DNA from: Candidatus Limnocylindrales bacterium
GTDB lineage: Bacteria > Desulfobacterota > Binatia > UBA1149 > CAITLU01
DNA: 64,000 nt
Assembly (NCBI GenBank): GCA_035626395.1
Contig: DASPNR010000002.1
Location: 405,019-469,018 of the forward strand
Direction of reading: 5' to 3'
Each line of letters starts with the position of its first letter. The stretch's first letter is position 1. Both the position numbers and the translations under genes were made by a program. Shown in pieces: positions 26,105 to 34,841 of the stretch. The notes under the pieces are model-generated. The model did not search any database and was not told the DNA's origin. It saw only the letters and a program-made list of their open reading frames with translations.

Positions 26105-26560
26105 ATGCAGACCAAACGACCCAGGAACGAACGTACATCCACGAAAGCTGTTTTCATCGCCGCCGCGGCCGCTTCTCTGCTGGCGCTGCCCGCCGGTTCC
26201 GCGGCGCTCGATCTCGACGTCGACGTCGATGTCGATTCCCGAATCGATGTCTCGACACGCAAGGTGTTCAACCAGGAGCACAGAGCGACCGTCCGCCGTT
26301 ACCTGCACCAACGCACCGACGATTGCCCCGAGGGCATGGAGAGCAGGGATGACATGTGCACTCCGATCCAGCCCGAACGAATGTGGCTGATCGGCAAGCC
26401 GCTGCCACTGAAGATCCAGATCGTCCCGCTGCCGCCCGCGCTCGCGGAGACGCTGCCCTCTCCCGGCGCCGGCAACGATTATGGCTTCGTCAACGGCGAC
26501 ATCGTTCTGTACCGCAAGGACACGCGCACCGTCATCGATGCCGTGGTGTGGAGCTCCTGA
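26105..26560 (+). CDS. Exported DUF1236-like protein with Asp/Val repeat
   Basis: A 151-residue exported protein. The signal peptide (about 1-34, ending PAGSAA) is followed by LDLDVDVDVDSRIDV, an acidic alternating Asp/Val stretch that could bind calcium or form a beta strand. Then comes VFNQEHRATVRRYLHQ, a Cys pair (DDCPEG, DMCTP) and the DUF1236-like end WLIGKPLPLKIQIVPLPPA and YGFVNGDIVLYRKDTR. A good ribosome site precedes it. Two bases after its stop the next paralogue begins, so they are co-transcribed. Confidence 0.75.
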   Translation: MQTKRPRNERTSTKAVFIAAAAASLLALPAGSAALDLDVDVDVDSRIDVSTRKVFNQEHRATVRRYLHQRTDDCPEGMESRDDMCTPIQPERMWLIGKPLPLKIQIVPLPPALAETLPSPGAGNDYGFVNGDIVLYRKDTRTVIDAVVWSS

Positions 26561-26562
26561 AT

Positions 26563-27177
26563 ATGCGTACCGGTCCAGCCTTCCGTGCGGCAAAAGCGCG
26601 CGCCGCGGCCTCGAATCAGCAGAACGGGACGTTGGTGGCGATGCAGGCGCTGGCCATCCTCGCGCTGCTGGCGCTGGCATCGGGCGCACGCGCGGACATG
26701 CCGATCATCGACGTGGAGACGGGCGTCCGCGCCACGGAACGAATCGCGCTCGGCGTCGGCGCCTTGGACGTTCAGACGGTCGAGTATTCGCCCGGCGATC
26801 CCGACGATCGCGCGGATGCCGATGTCGATGTCGACGTGAAGGCCGATCTGGAGCCGGGCGATGACGACGCCCGCAAGGTTTTCAACGAGCAGCACCGCAC
26901 CGCGGTTCGCCAGTACTTCAAGCAACCCGCGGACGGATGCACAGCGGGCATGGAAAAGAAGGACGACGGCTTTTGCGGCCCGCGCCAGAGCGAGCGCGTC
27001 TGGAGCATCGGAAAGCCGCTCGCCGAATCGGTCCTGCTCGACCCGGTGCCCGCCGCGCTGATCGGCGAGCTGCCCAACGCGGCGCCGGGGCAGGCCTACG
27101 GCCTCATCAACGGCGACATCGTCCTCTACGACCTGAAGTCGCGCGTGGTGATCGATGCCGTGACCTGGGACTCCTAG
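26563..27177 (+). CDS. Exported DUF1236-like protein, third paralogue
   Basis: A 204-residue paralogue of the preceding gene. It shares VFNEQHRTAVRQYFKQ, the Cys pair (DGCTAGME, FCGPR), VWSIGKPLAESVLLDPVP and YGLINGDIVLYDLKSR. Again an acidic repeat, DADVDVDVKADLEPGDDD, precedes the shared part. GGAG lies nine bases before ATG 26563, but ATG 26641 would give a cleaner signal peptide (MQALAILALLALASGARA), so the true start is open. It is the last gene before a palindromic region and convergent ridA. Confidence 0.72.
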   Translation: MRTGPAFRAAKARAAASNQQNGTLVAMQALAILALLALASGARADMPIIDVETGVRATERIALGVGALDVQTVEYSPGDPDDRADADVDVDVKADLEPGDDDARKVFNEQHRTAVRQYFKQPADGCTAGMEKKDDGFCGPRQSERVWSIGKPLAESVLLDPVPAALIGELPNAAPGQAYGLINGDIVLYDLKSRVVIDAVTWDS

Positions 27178-27215
27178 CTGCGATTCGGCCGACGCCGGCG
27201 CTCGACGACGACGTT

Positions 27216-27304
27216 ACGGCGCGGCGGCGGTCCGCTGGTCCGTCGGTGCGGGTGTTCCTCTGGGTCGCACCCGCACCGACCGACCAGCCACGGCGCGGCG
27301 GCGG
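27216..27304. repeat. Palindromic element flanked by 15-bp direct repeats
   Basis: A 21-bp inverted repeat (27234-27254 and 27268-27288, one mismatch, 13-base loop) is bracketed by two perfect copies of ACGGCGCGGCGGCGG at 27216-27230 and 27290-27304. It lies between the convergent DUF1236-like and ridA genes. The layout resembles a small palindromic or MITE-like insertion with a duplicated flank; it could also act as a two-way terminator. No coding role is seen. Confidence 0.65.
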
Positions 27305-27348
27305 ATAGCGCACGATCTGCTGCGTTGCCATTGCTCGTCGTTTCCTAC

Positions 27349-27367
27349 GGCGGGCCTCCAGCCCGCC
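27349..27367. terminator. Short GC hairpin between convergent genes
   Basis: GGCGGGC (27349-27355), loop CTCCA, GCCCGCC (27361-27367). It lies in the 287-base gap between the third DUF1236-like gene and ridA and may help end transcription from either side. No T run. Confidence 0.4.
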
Positions 27368-27464
27368 TCCGCTCGCTCCTCCCCCGGCGCCTTGCATCTC
27401 GCGCGCTCCCGGCCGCGCGCAGTCACGGCTGGATTCCATCGCATAGGCGGCGAGTGTTTTCGGT

Positions 27465-27848
27465 TCAGCGCTCGCGTACGGCGATCAAGTCGATTTCGAC
27501 GAGGGCGTTTCTGGGCAGGGCGGCGACCTGGACGGTGGCGCGGGCGGGATGAGGCTCGGGGAGGAGCTCGCCAAAGATGGTGTTGAGCGCGGGGAAATTG
27601 GTGAGGTCGGTCAGGTAGACGGTCAGCTTGACGACTTCGGCGAAGGTCATGCCCGCTTCGTGCAGAACGGCTTCGAGATTGGCCAGGACGCGCCGGGCTT
27701 GGGCTTCGAAGCCGCCGGCAACGAGGTCGCCGCTTTGCGGATCGAGGCCGATCTGGCCCGAGCAGTACAGCGTGTCGCCCGTCATGCGCGCCTGCGAGTA
27801 GGGACCGATGGCTGCGGGAGCGCCTTCTGCGCGGATGACCTTGCTCAC
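27465..27848 (-). CDS. ridA: RidA-family (YjgF/YER057c/UK114) protein
   Basis: A 127-residue Rid protein: AIGPYSQARMTGDTLYCSGQ (quoted in part: AIGPYSQARMTGDTLYCSG), VLHEAGMTFAEVVKLTVYL and the C-terminal VAALPRNALVEIDLIAV. RidA hydrolyses reactive enamine/imine products of PLP enzymes. The Arg that normally precedes LPK in VARLPKD is Ala here, so imine deamination may be reduced or absent (see findings). AGGAGG seven bases upstream fixes the GTG at 27848. It follows spoT by 17 bases and likely shares its transcript. Confidence 0.85.
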   Translation of the reverse strand: MSKVIRAEGAPAAIGPYSQARMTGDTLYCSGQIGLDPQSGDLVAGGFEAQARRVLANLEAVLHEAGMTFAEVVKLTVYLTDLTNFPALNTIFGELLPEPHPARATVQVAALPRNALVEIDLIAVRER

Positions 27849-27865
27849 GACAGAACCTCCTGCGA

Positions 27866-30007
27866 TCAGCCGAACAGTCGGCGCACTTCCTTGACGCCGC
27901 TGACGCGGCGCAGGTTGCGCTGCACGCGCGCCAGCTCGTCGGCCGAATGCAGCGTCACTTCGAACACGTTCATGGCGCGGTTGCCGAGCGTGCGCACGTG
28001 CGCACGATCGATATTCACGCCAGCCGACGCGATCGCCTGGCTCATGTTGGCGAGCAGGCCCGGCCGGTCGCGCGAGACGATCTCGAGGCGCACGCGGCGC
28101 GGCACCGTGGCGCCGCGCTGCCAGCTGACGGTGACCATCCGCTCGCTCTCGCCTTCGGCCAGGCGCGGGCAGTCCCTCGCGTGCACCGTCACGCCGCGCC
28201 CACGCGTCAGGAAGCCGACGATCTCCTCGCCCGGCAGCGGCTCGCAGCACTTGCCGAAGCGGATCATGCCTTCGTCGAGATCCTCGGCCATGACCAGAGG
28301 CTTGGGCGAACGGTCGAGCAGACCGAAGAGCGTCTTGAAGCTGCGCCGCGGCCGGTCGGCGTCCAGGTTCTGATCGGGCAGCAGGTGCGCCAGCACCTGG
28401 CGGCTGGTGATGCGGCCGTAGCCGAGGGCTTCGAGGAAGCCCTCCTCGTCGCGGCGGCCGAAATGATTGATGAGCTCGTTCATGCGGCCTTCGCGATGAA
28501 GGCGCGCAAGGTCGAGCTGGAAGCGCGCGAGGTCGCGCTCGAGAAGCTCGCGCCCCAGAGCGACGGCCTTCTTGCGCTCCTCGGCGCGGATCCAGCTCAC
28601 GATGCGCTCTCGCGCGCGCGGCGAGCGCACGAACTTGAGCCAGTCGCGGTTGGGCGCAGCGTCTTCCGTCGTGATGACCTCGACCGTATCGCCCTGCTGC
28701 AGGGCGTAGCGCAGCGGGACCAGCCGGCCATTGACGCGTGCGCCGGCGGCATGGTTGCCGACCTCGGAATGGATGCGGTAGGCGAAGTCGACGACGGTGT
28801 CGCCCTTGTTGAACGTGAGCGTCTCGCCCTTGGGCGTGAAGACGTACACTTCCTCGCCGAACAGGTCCTCCTTGATCGAGGACAGGAACTCGCGCGGGTC
28901 GTCCAGGTGCTGCTGCCACTCCAGGATCTGGCGCAGCCACGTGTAGCGCTCGACCTCGCTCTGGCTGTTGTCGCCGTCGGCGCTCTTGTACTTCCAGTGG
29001 GCGGCCACGCCGTACTCGGCGACCTTGTGCATCTCGTGCGTGCGAAGCTGGACCTCGAGGCGTTCGCCGTAGGCGCCGATCACGGTGGTGTGCAGGGACT
29101 GGTAGCCGTTGGCCTTGGGCAGCGCCACGTAGTCGCGAAAGCGGCCCGGCACCGGGCGCCAGTACATGTGCACGACGCCGAGTGCGTCGTAGCACTCGCG
29201 GTCGCTGCCGACCACGCACCGGAACGCCACCACGTCGTAGACGTCGTCCAGCCGCAGGCCCTGGTCGCTCATCTTGCGCCAGATCGAATAGGTGCTCTTG
29301 GTGCGTCCCGAGACTTCGGCCTCGATCCCGCTGGCCTCCATCCGCTTGGACAGCAGGCCGGTGACTTCCTTGATGTAGCCTTCGCGCTCGAGCTTCTGCA
29401 GCGACAGGCGCTCGCGGATGTCCTCGTACTCGGCCGGATGCAGGATCCGGAACGAGAGCTCCTCGAGCTCGTGCTTGAGCCAGTTGATGCCGAGGCGGTT
29501 GGCCAGCGGCGCGTACAGCTCGAGCGTCTCCTCGCAGATGCGGCGCTGCTTTTCGTGCGAGAGGTGCCCGATCGTGCGGATGTTGTGGGCTCGGTCGGCC
29601 AGCTTGACCAGCAGGACGCGCACGTCCTTGGCGCTGGCCACCAGCATCTTGCGCACGTTCTCGGCCTGCGCGTGCTCGTAGGGCGCCGACTCCAGGCGGC
29701 TGATCTTGGTGACGCCGTCGACAAGGGCAGCCACCTCGGGTCCGAACAGCGTACGGATGTCTTCGAGGGTGGCCGAGGTGTCCTCGACCGCGTCGTGCAG
29801 GAGCCCGGTGACGACCGTGGGGACGTCCAGGCGCATTTCGGCGATGATCGCCGCCACGGCCAGCGGGTGCGTGACGTAGGCTTCGCCCGAAGCGCGCCTC
29901 TGTCCCTGATGCATGCGGGCCGAGTACTGATAGGCGTCGGCGACCAGACCGGCGTCGGCGCCGGGGTCGTATTCCTTGATGCGGGCGATGAGCTCGCCGA
30001 CGTTCAC
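27866..30007 (-). CDS. spoT: Bifunctional (p)ppGpp synthetase/hydrolase (SpoT/Rel)
   Basis: A 713-residue long RSH protein. Domains: HD hydrolase (about 45-190, VTGLLHDAVEDTSATLEDI and VKLADRAHNIRTIGHLS), synthetase (about 230-370, FRDYVALPKANGYQSLHTTV), TGS (about 395-455, VYVFTPKGETLTFNKG), a helical/zinc-finger region with GKCCEPLPGEEIVGF, and a C-terminal ACT. The intact HD pair and an RFRD (RxKD-like) charge motif indicate a bifunctional enzyme. GTG at 30007 overlaps the gmk stop as GTGA. It controls the stringent response. An rpoZ gene, often between gmk and spoT, is absent. Confidence 0.94.
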   Translation of the reverse strand: MNVGELIARIKEYDPGADAGLVADAYQYSARMHQGQRRASGEAYVTHPLAVAAIIAEMRLDVPTVVTGLLHDAVEDTSATLEDIRTLFGPEVAALVDGVTKISRLESAPYEHAQAENVRKMLVASAKDVRVLLVKLADRAHNIRTIGHLSHEKQRRICEETLELYAPLANRLGINWLKHELEELSFRILHPAEYEDIRERLSLQKLEREGYIKEVTGLLSKRMEASGIEAEVSGRTKSTYSIWRKMSDQGLRLDDVYDVVAFRCVVGSDRECYDALGVVHMYWRPVPGRFRDYVALPKANGYQSLHTTVIGAYGERLEVQLRTHEMHKVAEYGVAAHWKYKSADGDNSQSEVERYTWLRQILEWQQHLDDPREFLSSIKEDLFGEEVYVFTPKGETLTFNKGDTVVDFAYRIHSEVGNHAAGARVNGRLVPLRYALQQGDTVEVITTEDAAPNRDWLKFVRSPRARERIVSWIRAEERKKAVALGRELLERDLARFQLDLARLHREGRMNELINHFGRRDEEGFLEALGYGRITSRQVLAHLLPDQNLDADRPRRSFKTLFGLLDRSPKPLVMAEDLDEGMIRFGKCCEPLPGEEIVGFLTRGRGVTVHARDCPRLAEGESERMVTVSWQRGATVPRRVRLEIVSRDRPGLLANMSQAIASAGVNIDRAHVRTLGNRAMNVFEVTLHSADELARVQRNLRRVSGVKEVRRLFG

Positions 30008-30651
30008 GTCTTCTCCGCCACCGTCGCTTCGTCGAAGCTGGCGACGAGGTCGCGCAGCCCCTTCTCGGTCATGTGCGCGGTGCGCGCACGCTCGCCGCGC
30101 AGGATCGCCACGAACTGCCGGATCGCATCGTCGCGGTCGGTGTTGACGACGATGAAATCGTAGTCGGGCGCCGAGGCGATCTCGCGGCAGGCGTTGCGCA
30201 GGCGCCGCCGCACGGTCGCTTCGTCGTCGGTGCCGCGGCCGCGCAGGCGCGCTTCGAGCGTGCCACGGTCCGGCGGCAGCAGAAACACCGAGATCGAGTC
30301 GGGATAGACGTCCTTGATCTGCCTGGCGCCCTGCACGTCGATGTCGAGCAGGATGTCGCGACCTTCGGCCACGGCCTTCTCGATGGGGGCGCGCGGCGTG
30401 CCGTAGCGATGGCCATGCACCTCCGCCCACTCCCCGAGCGCGCCGTCGGCGATCATCCGATCGAAGCTCTCATCGCTGACGAAATGATACTCGACGCCGT
30501 CGCGCTCGCCGGTGCGCGGCGACCGCGTCGTGCATGAGACGGACAGCTCCAGGCCCTCCTCGAAGGTACGAAGCGCCGCGTCCGACAGAGTGGTCTTGCC
30601 GGCTCCGGAGGGGCCCGAGACGATGAACAGAATGCCGCGGCGTGGAATCAT
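30004..30651 (-). CDS. gmk: Guanylate kinase
   Basis: A 215-residue kinase that converts GMP to GDP. The P-loop FIVSGPSGAGKTTLS is near the N-terminus, followed by SVSCTTRSPRTGERDGVEYHF (quoted in part: TTRSPRTGERDGVEYHF) for GMP binding and LLDIDVQGARQIKDVYPDSI. Length is close to the usual 205-210 residues. ATG at 30651 follows yicC by six bases. The stop overlaps the spoT start, coupling GMP metabolism to the alarmone enzyme. Confidence 0.95.
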   Translation of the reverse strand: MIPRRGILFIVSGPSGAGKTTLSDAALRTFEEGLELSVSCTTRSPRTGERDGVEYHFVSDESFDRMIADGALGEWAEVHGHRYGTPRAPIEKAVAEGRDILLDIDVQGARQIKDVYPDSISVFLLPPDRGTLEARLRGRGTDDEATVRRRLRNACREIASAPDYDFIVVNTDRDDAIRQFVAILRGERARTAHMTEKGLRDLVASFDEATVAEKT

Positions 30652-30657
30652 CCGTGG

Positions 30658-31530
30658 CTACTCGACGTTCTGGATCTGCTCCCGCAGCTTTTCCACCTCG
30701 GCCTTTCCAGAAACGACCAGGTTGGTGATCGACAGATCGGAGGCCTTCGAGCCGATCGTGTTCAGCTCGCGATTGACCTCCTGCAGCACGAAGTCGATGC
30801 GCTTGGCCACGGGCTCGGTCGAACGCAGCAGGCTCTCGAGCGACTTGAGGTGGCTCTGCAGGCGCACCAGCTCTTCGTGCACGTCGGAGCGGTCGGCCAG
30901 CAGCGCCACCTCCTGGACGACCCGCGCGGGCTCGAGGGTGGCGGCGCCGAGCAGCTCCGACAGCCGCTTCTCCAGGCGCGCGCGCAGCTTCGGCACGACC
31001 GTGGGCGCGATCTTCTCCAGGTCCTTGGTCACCGCGAAGAGCGCCTTGAGGCGGCCCTGGATGTCCTTCTTCAAGTTGGCGCCTTCGCGCTCGCGCTCCT
31101 TCTTGTGCGCCGCCAGCGCCTTGCCCAGGAGCTTCTCCAGCTCCTTCATCTCGGCGGCCGGGTCCCCGCTGCCGTCGGCGGAGGTGAACAGGTCGCTGCG
31201 GTTGGCGAACAGTGACAGGTCGAGCTGGCCAGCCAGATGGAACTCGCGCTGGAGCTGCTTCCACGCCTTGACGTAACCGGCCGCCACGTCCTTCTGCAGC
31301 GACACGCTCGCGCTGCGCGGCGGCAGCGTGCGCGACACGTGCACTTCGACGCGGCCGCGATCGATCACCGACGCCACGGTTCTCCGGATGTCAGCCTCCC
31401 ACGGCGCATACTCGCGCGGCGCGTTGATCTTCAGATCGAGGAACCGCTGGTTGACCGAACGCACTTCCACGCTCAGGCGGCAGCTCCCCGCCTGACCACT
31501 GGCCGCTCCATACCCCGTCATGCTGCGCAT
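30658..31530 (-). CDS. yicC: YicC-family endoribonuclease-like protein
   Basis: A 290-residue YicC/YloC protein. The N-terminus MRSMTGYGAASGQAG and VEVRSVNQRFLDL are hallmarks; the C-terminus EVNRELNTIGSKASDLSIT carries the conserved Glu of the DUF1732 region. YicC from E. coli and YloC from Bacillus are reported as RNases. It is cytosolic. It stands first in the yicC-gmk-spoT-ridA group, a common placement of yicC before gmk. Confidence 0.92.
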   Translation of the reverse strand: MRSMTGYGAASGQAGSCRLSVEVRSVNQRFLDLKINAPREYAPWEADIRRTVASVIDRGRVEVHVSRTLPPRSASVSLQKDVAAGYVKAWKQLQREFHLAGQLDLSLFANRSDLFTSADGSGDPAAEMKELEKLLGKALAAHKKEREREGANLKKDIQGRLKALFAVTKDLEKIAPTVVPKLRARLEKRLSELLGAATLEPARVVQEVALLADRSDVHEELVRLQSHLKSLESLLRSTEPVAKRIDFVLQEVNRELNTIGSKASDLSITNLVVSGKAEVEKLREQIQNVE

Positions 31531-31642
31531 CGGGCCATCCTATCAGGGCGTCGAAAAAAGACGCCAGCACACCAAGAGCCTGCGCCGCTGCGCTCGCCAA
31601 GTCGGCCAGCCTGGAGAGTGCCCGCGCCGTGAGCGACTCGCG

Positions 31643-34600
31643 TCATGGGAGCGCCGCGGGCGGCGGCGATGGATCGTGCCCCGGCTCCACCCTCGGCGTC
31701 TGCCAGGCGCGGCCGGCAATGGCCTCGGCGATGCTTCGATAGCCGGTCTCCGAAGTGCGGATTGCCGCATCGCCCGCGCGCGTCGCCCACTCGAGAAGCA
31801 CGCGACGAACGCCGAGCAGGCCGCGGCTGAGCCCGCCCAGCGTCCAGTCCACCGGCGTCATCGGCGTGAACCGCTCCGGCCACGGCTCGCCGAAGGGATC
31901 GTTGAGCACGCGTCGCACCCAGTCGATGACCAGCGCGACCCGATCGACGTGCTGCAGGCTCTGGACCGGATCGATGAGCTCGCCGACGGTGATGTTGTGC
32001 AGGCGCAGCGCCTCGATGAGCTCGGCCGGTCGCCGCTTCAGCTTGCTCTCGGGCAGGCGGCCGTAGCCGTGAGCGATCTCGGTCAGCGTCGCCTGCACGG
32101 GCCGGATCTCCTGTCCCGGCAGCAGCGCATCGTAGCTGCGGTCGATCAGTCGCAGCACTTCCTGACTCGTCAGCGTGGCTGCGGTGGCCGCCAGGTTGTG
32201 CAGGTCGTACCAGCGGCGGATGTCGTGGCCGAGCGGCCCGTGGACCCGCGCGGTGCTGATCGGCGGCATCGTCAGGCCATGGTCCCAGTGCAGCGGGACG
32301 TCCTGCGGAGCAACGTCGCGCGCGCGGCCGGCGTCCTGCCAGATCCCGCGCACCGGACGCCCATCCATCGAGAACGGATCGTAGGCGATCCGGGCCAGCT
32401 CGAGAGTCGTCGGAAGGACGTCGATTATGCGTGAGGGCCGATCCAGCCGAACGCCGCGCGGCAGGCCCGGCCCGGCCACGAGGAACGGGATGCGCTTCTC
32501 GTCGCGATGCGGGCCGCCGTGGTCGGGCGCCGGCGCATGAGGTCCGGGAGCGAAGTTCCAGCCGGGCGCGGCCACGACCATGAGGTCGTAGCGAGCGCGA
32601 GCATCGATACGAGGGTGCTCGGGATCATCGAGCAGCATGTGCGCGTAGGCGACGACCGCGTCGGGGTAGAGCGAATCCGCGGTGGCTCGCAGCCATTCGC
32701 GCTCGTCGTACCATCCGCCGCGCTCGCCCGTCTGGACCAGCGGCCGCGCCGCAGGCTCCTCGAGATAGCCGAAGGGATCGTGCCTGCCACTGCGCGGCGG
32801 CAGGATCCGATACTCTCCGCCGGCGACTTCGATCCCGCCGATCACGCGATAGCGGTATTCGAAGGCGCGCGGATCCAACGATGCGCGGCGGCGACGCTCG
32901 ATGAGCGCCTGCGAATCCCGCGTCCTCACCAGCACCGCATCGGGCGCCAGCGGCAGGATGACGAATCGTACGGGGTGCTCGCCGGCATCGGGGCCGGCGG
33001 CGTCGCTGCGCGGTTCGCGCGCGTCGAGCAGACGCTGCAGAACGTCGACCGGCTCGAACTCGCCATGGACGCGGTAACGGACCAGATCGGCGTAGCTGTT
33101 GGGCACGCTCCAGTCACGCGAATCGGCGGAGGCCTTGGGCAGCGCAACCCAGGCGATGTCGTAGGCCTGAGCTGCCGCGACGACGAAGTCGCGCGCGGGC
33201 ATGTCGGTGTGATCGCGCTGGACGGTGAAGTCGTCGAGCAGGAACAGAACGTTCAGGCCCAGCCCGCCCGAAGCGTCCGGCACACGGTCGCCGTCGGCAT
33301 CGCGGATCGAGGCGTAGAACAACTCGTTGGCCACGTCCCAGGACTGCGGGATGAAGTCCCGGCCGCCGAGCGAGCCATGATCGGCGTACAACAGCCAGTA
33401 CGTCCGGTCGTCTAGGCCTTCGCGCTCGAGCTCCGCGCGCAGGCGGCCGACGTCGCGGTCGATGCGAACCAGGTCGCGCCGCGACTCGCCCCACAGCCCG
33501 CGCGGCGAGCGGTGCGAGGCGACGTCGACACCGGAGTAGTAGACGAACATGACGCGCGCCTCGTGCTCGACCACGTCGCTCAGCGCGTACGCCGTCTCCG
33601 CCGCGTCGAAATAGCGGTCCTTGAGGCGATGCGTACCGAGCAGCGGAAGCTCGTTGGCCACGCGCTGCGGATAGCGATCGGGCGGATAGTCGGGCATCAC
33701 CGGAACGACGGTGGAGCGAAACACCTGCGCCGCCTGCTCGACGCGACGCTTGAGCAGGGGCGGACGTTCGGCATCCGTCACCGCCCTCTGCCACCACGCT
33801 GCCTCCAGATGCTCGGCGGCTTTCACCGGCCCGTCGGGTGTGGCCAGGTAGTTGATGTCGCCGTCGCTGCGGTCGAACACCATCTGCGTGAACAAGCCCG
33901 TGCGGTCGGGCCAGGAGCCGGTAAGAGAGGCGGCGGTGGCCACGATGGTGTTCGACGGGGCCACGGTGAACGTCGGCCCGATGTCGATTCCGCCATCGAA
34001 GAACAGCGACCGGATGTTCGGCAGATAACCGCCGTACGCCATTTCGCGCAGCGTCTCGTAGCCGAGCCCGTCGATGAACAGCACCAGCACGCGTGCATCG
34101 CCGACGGGCGCGGGCGACGGATCGGCGTCGGCCAGCAGCGGGCGCGCGTCGGTCCCACCAGGACCGACGGGCACGCGATGCGAGCCCTCCTCAGGGCGAC
34201 CGAGCTCGACCCGCCATGCTCCGGAGTTGTCGGTGACGTCGAAGTCGTTGACGCCGAGCTGCAACCGGCCGGCCGCAGGAGCCCGGACCACTCCACCATT
34301 GCCGATGGGAAATGGAGCACCGTTCTCGCCGATCCGTCCGATCAGGCCGAACGGCGGCAGCGGCCCACGGCCCGCCGCGGCCAGCGGATAATCTCGGTAC
34401 GTCTCATCGGCCGGATATTCGTACGTTCCGGCGGGGCCGACCTGACGGGGACCGTCACGATGGAAGTAGGACCATCGGGCGACCGTGATGCGTCCGGTGG
34501 CGCGGACGTCGATGAGCTGGCCCGGACGGACCGCGATGTTCGTGTCCGTCCACGCCGCGTTGCCCGCGACCGCGACGCTGCCGTCAGCCGGCGCCGGCGC

Positions 34601-34690
34601 AGGCTCGATCGATGTCGCCGCGGTGCAGGCAGCAAGCAACGCCGGTGCGAACACGGCGGCGGCACGCGCAACGAGCCGGATGATGAGCAT
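31643..34690 (-). CDS. Lipoprotein fusing PA-IL lectin-like and alkaline phosphatase-superfamily domains
   Basis: About 1015 residues. The lipobox LLAAC puts the lipidated Cys near residue 22. Residues about 35-165 resemble the galactose lectin PA-IL/LecA fold (AWTDTNIAVRPGQLIDVRA and LQLGVNDFDVTDNSGAW). Then a type I phosphodiesterase/alkaline phosphatase-superfamily domain begins VLVLFIDGLGYETL, with VAPSNTIVATAASLTG and DHGSLGGRDFIPQ as metal-site candidates. Large C-terminal regions are unassigned. ATG 34690 has AAGG eight bases upstream; GTG 34699 is an alternative. It stands alone. Likely an envelope enzyme acting on a sugar-bearing or phosphorylated substrate (inference). Confidence 0.75.
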   Translation of the reverse strand: MLIIRLVARAAAVFAPALLAACTAATSIEPAPAPADGSVAVAGNAAWTDTNIAVRPGQLIDVRATGRITVARWSYFHRDGPRQVGPAGTYEYPADETYRDYPLAAAGRGPLPPFGLIGRIGENGAPFPIGNGGVVRAPAAGRLQLGVNDFDVTDNSGAWRVELGRPEEGSHRVPVGPGGTDARPLLADADPSPAPVGDARVLVLFIDGLGYETLREMAYGGYLPNIRSLFFDGGIDIGPTFTVAPSNTIVATAASLTGSWPDRTGLFTQMVFDRSDGDINYLATPDGPVKAAEHLEAAWWQRAVTDAERPPLLKRRVEQAAQVFRSTVVPVMPDYPPDRYPQRVANELPLLGTHRLKDRYFDAAETAYALSDVVEHEARVMFVYYSGVDVASHRSPRGLWGESRRDLVRIDRDVGRLRAELEREGLDDRTYWLLYADHGSLGGRDFIPQSWDVANELFYASIRDADGDRVPDASGGLGLNVLFLLDDFTVQRDHTDMPARDFVVAAAQAYDIAWVALPKASADSRDWSVPNSYADLVRYRVHGEFEPVDVLQRLLDAREPRSDAAGPDAGEHPVRFVILPLAPDAVLVRTRDSQALIERRRRASLDPRAFEYRYRVIGGIEVAGGEYRILPPRSGRHDPFGYLEEPAARPLVQTGERGGWYDEREWLRATADSLYPDAVVAYAHMLLDDPEHPRIDARARYDLMVVAAPGWNFAPGPHAPAPDHGGPHRDEKRIPFLVAGPGLPRGVRLDRPSRIIDVLPTTLELARIAYDPFSMDGRPVRGIWQDAGRARDVAPQDVPLHWDHGLTMPPISTARVHGPLGHDIRRWYDLHNLAATAATLTSQEVLRLIDRSYDALLPGQEIRPVQATLTEIAHGYGRLPESKLKRRPAELIEALRLHNITVGELIDPVQSLQHVDRVALVIDWVRRVLNDPFGEPWPERFTPMTPVDWTLGGLSRGLLGVRRVLLEWATRAGDAAIRTSETGYRSIAEAIAGRAWQTPRVEPGHDPSPPPAALP

Positions 34691-34841
34691 GGAGCGCACC
34701 TTGCGTATGGGCGGCCGCGACCGCGTCGAGCGCGACCGTCATAGACGCCGCGGTGTCCGAACTCCAAGCACGCCCGGCGCAGCGGCGGGCATCCGGCACG
34801 CACCTGCTCGGCTGAGGCGCGCCTGTCCGCCCTGCGCCCGC

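Noticed and set aside
27947..30163. A 738-codon open frame on the plus strand opposite spoT
   Set aside because: Antisense shadow of spoT with no recognisable fold; the spoT domains are complete on the other strand.
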